In this document: piece after piece, positions 61,411 to 64,000 of the stretch | Numbering within the stretch: position 1 is the stretch's first letter | Layout of the letters: every line of letters starts with the position of its first letter | Source of the DNA: Pedobacter sp. BMA | Lineage (GTDB): Bacteria; Bacteroidota; Bacteroidia; Sphingobacteriales; Sphingobacteriaceae | Length of the DNA stretch: 64,000 nucleotides | Direction: 5' to 3' | Assembly: GCF_001027745.1 (NCBI RefSeq) | Contig: NZ_LECU01000006.1 | Span: 744,001-808,000, forward strand | Translations under genes and position numbers: made by a program | Notes under the pieces: model-generated | Database searches by the model: none | What the model was told of the DNA's origin: nothing | The model's input: the letters and a program-made list of their open reading frames with translations, nothing else

Positions 61411-63051
61411 CTATGCCATATACTTTCCTACAATTGGCATCCTTCTTCCCATGCCGAAAGCCTTAGGCGATACCCTTAAAATTGGTGGTGTCTGATAGCG
61501 TTTAAATTCTGCTACATTAACCATTTTCAAAATTCTTTGTACAAGAGCCGCATCGAAACCCTGTGCAATAATTGCTTTAGAGCCTTGTTTTTTCTCGATA
61601 TGCTGGTACAAGATCTGATCCAGGATATCATACTCGGGTAGGGAGTCGGAGTCTTTCTGATCAGGCCTTAATTCGGCTGAAGGTGGTTTAACGATCGTGT
61701 TGATGGGGATAATTTCTCTTTCCTTATTGATGTATTTAGCCAGTTCAAAAACCTGCGTTTTATACACATCTCCAATTACACCGATGGCACCACACATATC
61801 ACCGTAAAGGGTTCCATATCCAACCGCGCATTCACTTTTGTTTGAAGTATTGAGTAAGATATAACCGAATTTATTGCTCATAGCCATATTGATGATCCCA
61901 CGGATACGGGCCTGTATGTTTTCTTCAGCAAGATTGAACTGTAAACCATTAAATGCCGGTGCCAGTATGTGATCAAATGATTCTGCAACTTCTTTAATCG
62001 GGATAATCTCATGCATACAGCCGATATTATTCACGAGGTCTAAAGCATCCTGAACGGAGTGGTCTGATGAGAACTTCGATGGCATTAATACTGACATGAC
62101 ATTTTCTGGACCCAGGGCACAGCAGGCCAGCGCACAAACCACCGCCGAATCGATTCCGCCGGAAAGACCCAAAACCGCTTTTTTAAAGCCTGATTTGCGA
62201 AAATAATCCTGAATGCCTAAGATAAGCGCGTCGTGAATTTGTTCGATATCTGTTAGTCTTTCTGGTTGCGGATATTTATTCCGGACGTTTTCGATTTCTT
62301 CCAGATCAAATACCTGCAGATCTTCCTCGAAATACTTCATTTCCGCTTTTATCGTTCCTTCAGCATCAAAAACCAATGAGCCGCCGTCGAAGATAATTTC
62401 GGTTTGTGCGCCTATCTGATTAACGTAGAAAACAGGTAACTGATATTTTCTGGCATTATCTGAAAGTACTTTGATCCGTTCATCATCGTGCGTATAAGAG
62501 AATGGCGAAGCTGCAATGTTTATCATTACATCAGGTTGCTCTTTGATGAGCTCATCCATCGGATTCGAAACATATAACGGGTTATCATTAATATTCCATA
62601 AATCTTCACAGATGGTTAAGGCAATTCTTTTTCCTTTAAAATCAATACAATTAAAAGAGGTAGCAGGCTCAAAGTAGCGGTACTCATCAAAAACATCGTA
62701 GGTAGGCAGCAGTGCTTTTTTAGTCACTGATTGCACTTTTCCATCTGCTATGAAATAGGCAGCATTGAACAAATCTTTACCCTGAAGTACGTCGTTTTTA
62801 ACAGGTAACCCAACGATACAGGCAATATCGCTACAATGTTGGGCAATTTCCTGCGCGGCCTGATCACAGAGCACAACGAACTCATCGAACTCTAAAAAAT
62901 CACGGGGAGGGTAGCCGCAAATGGCCAGCTCAGCAAAAACAACAAGGTCTGCACTTTTTTCTTTTGCAGCACGAATATTGTCGATAATCTTCTGTGTATT
63001 GGACTCAAAATTTCCAATATGGTAATTCAGTTGCGCTAAGGCTATTTTCAT
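61411..63051 (-). CDS. nadE: Glutamine-dependent NAD+ synthase
   Basis: ATG 63051 is chosen because MKIALAQLNYHIGNFE is the standard start; the frame is open for 13 more codons. The 546-residue enzyme has an N-terminal nitrilase-type glutaminase with Glu in VVFAELAICGYPPRDF, Lys in KKALLPTYDVF and Cys in LTICEDLW. A C-terminal NAD synthase domain has the ATP loop LGLSGGIDSAVVCALA and a late PPILRVSPKAFGMGRRMPI. It amidates nicotinic acid adenine dinucleotide, the last step of NAD synthesis. Confidence 0.95.
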   Translation of the reverse strand: MKIALAQLNYHIGNFESNTQKIIDNIRAAKEKSADLVVFAELAICGYPPRDFLEFDEFVVLCDQAAQEIAQHCSDIACIVGLPVKNDVLQGKDLFNAAYFIADGKVQSVTKKALLPTYDVFDEYRYFEPATSFNCIDFKGKRIALTICEDLWNINDNPLYVSNPMDELIKEQPDVMINIAASPFSYTHDDERIKVLSDNARKYQLPVFYVNQIGAQTEIIFDGGSLVFDAEGTIKAEMKYFEEDLQVFDLEEIENVRNKYPQPERLTDIEQIHDALILGIQDYFRKSGFKKAVLGLSGGIDSAVVCALACCALGPENVMSVLMPSKFSSDHSVQDALDLVNNIGCMHEIIPIKEVAESFDHILAPAFNGLQFNLAEENIQARIRGIINMAMSNKFGYILLNTSNKSECAVGYGTLYGDMCGAIGVIGDVYKTQVFELAKYINKEREIIPINTIVKPPSAELRPDQKDSDSLPEYDILDQILYQHIEKKQGSKAIIAQGFDAALVQRILKMVNVAEFKRYQTPPILRVSPKAFGMGRRMPIVGKYMA

Positions 63052-63135
63052 GTTAGTCGTATCAAGCTGGGTATCAGGCCTGCATATCAAGTATTGGGCC
63101 TGTCAAGCCAGAGGTCAATTTAACTCAATGGTTTA

Positions 63136-63810
63136 TTAAAAAAATACTCCGAAATTCAGGGCTATATAATGATTCTTCACCGTTCTGCTTCCGTCAGATA
63201 CGATATTTGTAAAACCATTGTTAAATGTTAAGCCAGCCATAATGCTTGCATTTCCGCTGATGTCGAATTCGCCGCCTCCACCAATAATCAAGCCAGCGCG
63301 GTAAAAACTGGTTTGATCTGATATTTTAGTGTCATCCGCAACTTTGACTCCATTTGAAACTGCATCCTGTTTGGCACCGATGTTAATCGAGTTTGATAAT
63401 CCAAACTGACCATACCACCTTGTGTCGTTAGCCTTTACTGTCTTCAGCTTAATTGTTAAAGGCAAATCCACATACTGAAGCTTATATTTCAAATCGTATG
63501 CTTTTGGATTGGAACTGCTACTCAAACCCTGATAGGGTGATACATTGGCTTCTGTACTTTTTCCGTTAATAGTGGTAATGGTTAGCGCAGTAGAAAAGCT
63601 GTAATTTGGTGCGAAATTAAAATCGCCCATCAAGCCGTAAGAAAAGCCTAAACTCAGGCCATTTGTTTTGCCCTGCTCAGGTTTAATCCAGCCAACGGTT
63701 GGTGTTGCAGTAAGGCCCAGTCTAAAACCATAACTGGTGAGGGGTGAGTTTTGTGCCCAAGTACCAATTGTTATAAAAGATAAAATTAAAATCGTCGCTA
63801 GTTTTTTCAT
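63136..63810 (-). CDS. Outer-membrane beta-barrel protein (PorT/OMP_b-brl-2 type)
   Basis: The 224-residue exported protein has a signal peptide (to about TWAQN). Its beta-strand pattern, GFRLGLTATPTVGWI..., YGLMGDFNFAPNYSFSTALTI, VDLPLTIKLKTV, and a final strand ending IALNFGVFF, fits a small eight-stranded barrel of the OMP_b-brl_2 group, which includes PorT. It is followed on the same strand by nadE after 84 bases, possibly cotranscribed. Exact function unknown. Confidence 0.85.
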   Translation of the reverse strand: MKKLATILILSFITIGTWAQNSPLTSYGFRLGLTATPTVGWIKPEQGKTNGLSLGFSYGLMGDFNFAPNYSFSTALTITTINGKSTEANVSPYQGLSSSSNPKAYDLKYKLQYVDLPLTIKLKTVKANDTRWYGQFGLSNSINIGAKQDAVSNGVKVADDTKISDQTSFYRAGLIIGGGGEFDISGNASIMAGLTFNNGFTNIVSDGSRTVKNHYIALNFGVFF

Positions 63811-63822
63811 GCTTTATGTGAT

Positions 63823-63830
63823 TATATTTG
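63823..63830 (+). promoter_or_regulatory. -7 box TATATTTG six bases before an ATG
   Basis: A perfect TAnnTTTG immediately before the tandem ATG codons of the GldB-like gene; the transcript should start at or very near the codon. Confidence 0.5.
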
Positions 63831-63836
63831 CTTTAC

Positions 63837-64000
63837 ATGATGTACAACGTAAAAGCTAAGCAAATTTATCTAATTTTTCTTTTTGCCCTTGCATTTATTT
63901 CCTGCAAAGACAGTAAGCGGCCAGATGTTAGTCAGATAAATGTCGAAATAAAGATCCAAAGATTTGATAAAGAACTGTTTGCCATGAAAGGAAAAGATGT
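63837..64000 (+). CDS. gldB: GldB-like gliding motility lipoprotein, 3' end cut by the window edge
   Basis: The frame opens with tandem ATG codons (63837, 63840) and reads open to the window end. It gives a lipoprotein signal with lipobox FISC (Cys 23), then PDVSQINVEIKIQRFDKELF. This opening, together with the divergent nadE neighbour, resembles GldB of Bacteroidota, a protein needed for gliding in Flavobacterium and kept in many non-gliding relatives. Only 54 codons are visible, so the assignment rests on pattern and context. Confidence 0.65.
   Translation, partial: MMYNVKAKQIYLIFLFALAFISCKDSKRPDVSQINVEIKIQRFDKELFAMKGKD

Overview
The window comes from a Bacteroidota chromosome, most like Pedobacter or another Sphingobacteriaceae genus. 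The evidence is a SusC/SusD pair, several TonB-linked outer-membrane proteins, many lipoproteins, the Bacteroidota-type promoter -7 box TAnnTTTG in front of many genes, and the start of a GldB-like gene next to NAD synthase at the right edge. Family names below come from my reading of motifs and recalled family knowledge; no database search was run.

Layout. 1-8150: a rhodanese fragment, a DUF4407 membrane protein, two exported metallopeptidases (M61, M28), carB without its usual C-terminal regulatory domain, and a small exported protein. 8150-13610: a thiamine locus. A candidate small RNA and a NadR-like kinase are followed by a clear TPP riboswitch, a TonB-dependent receptor, a ThiE-like protein, a TPK-like protein that has lost the kinase motifs, and a coupled GNAT acetyltransferase. 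13610-20710: an outer-membrane barrel, an M49-type peptidase lipoprotein, an amidase lipoprotein and glnS. 20820-25930: a B12-binding mutase subunit with a crotonase, an orphan sigma-54 response regulator, and a run of small envelope proteins (AI-2E family, YtxH, holin-like). 26000-34260: aspS, an ECF sigma factor with anti-sigma-like and DUF4097 partners, then MtfA-like and Gfo/Idh genes. 34340-45690: OmpA lipoprotein, ABC exporter, rarA, hydrolase, membrane proteins, an MFS symporter and an RlmI-like methyltransferase.

45690-54550 is a compact pectin-utilisation locus: a divergent LacI regulator, SusC, SusD, a surface beta-helix lipoprotein, a pectin methylesterase and a rhamnogalacturonan acetylesterase. 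It has esterases but no lyase or glycosidase. 54690-64000 is mostly housekeeping: SIMPL protein, serS flanked by REP-like palindromes, rsmI, lnt, lspA, OsmC, nadE, a barrel protein and a partial gldB-like gene.

Most unusual points: the riboswitch-led thiamine locus with a kinase-dead TPK-like protein and an altered ThiE; TAnnTTTG boxes only 4-6 nt from start codons, suggesting leaderless mRNAs; the candidate small RNA before the NadR-like gene; and the CGTCATT/AATGAC-bounded palindromes. No CRISPR array, tRNA, rRNA, prophage or insertion sequence was seen.
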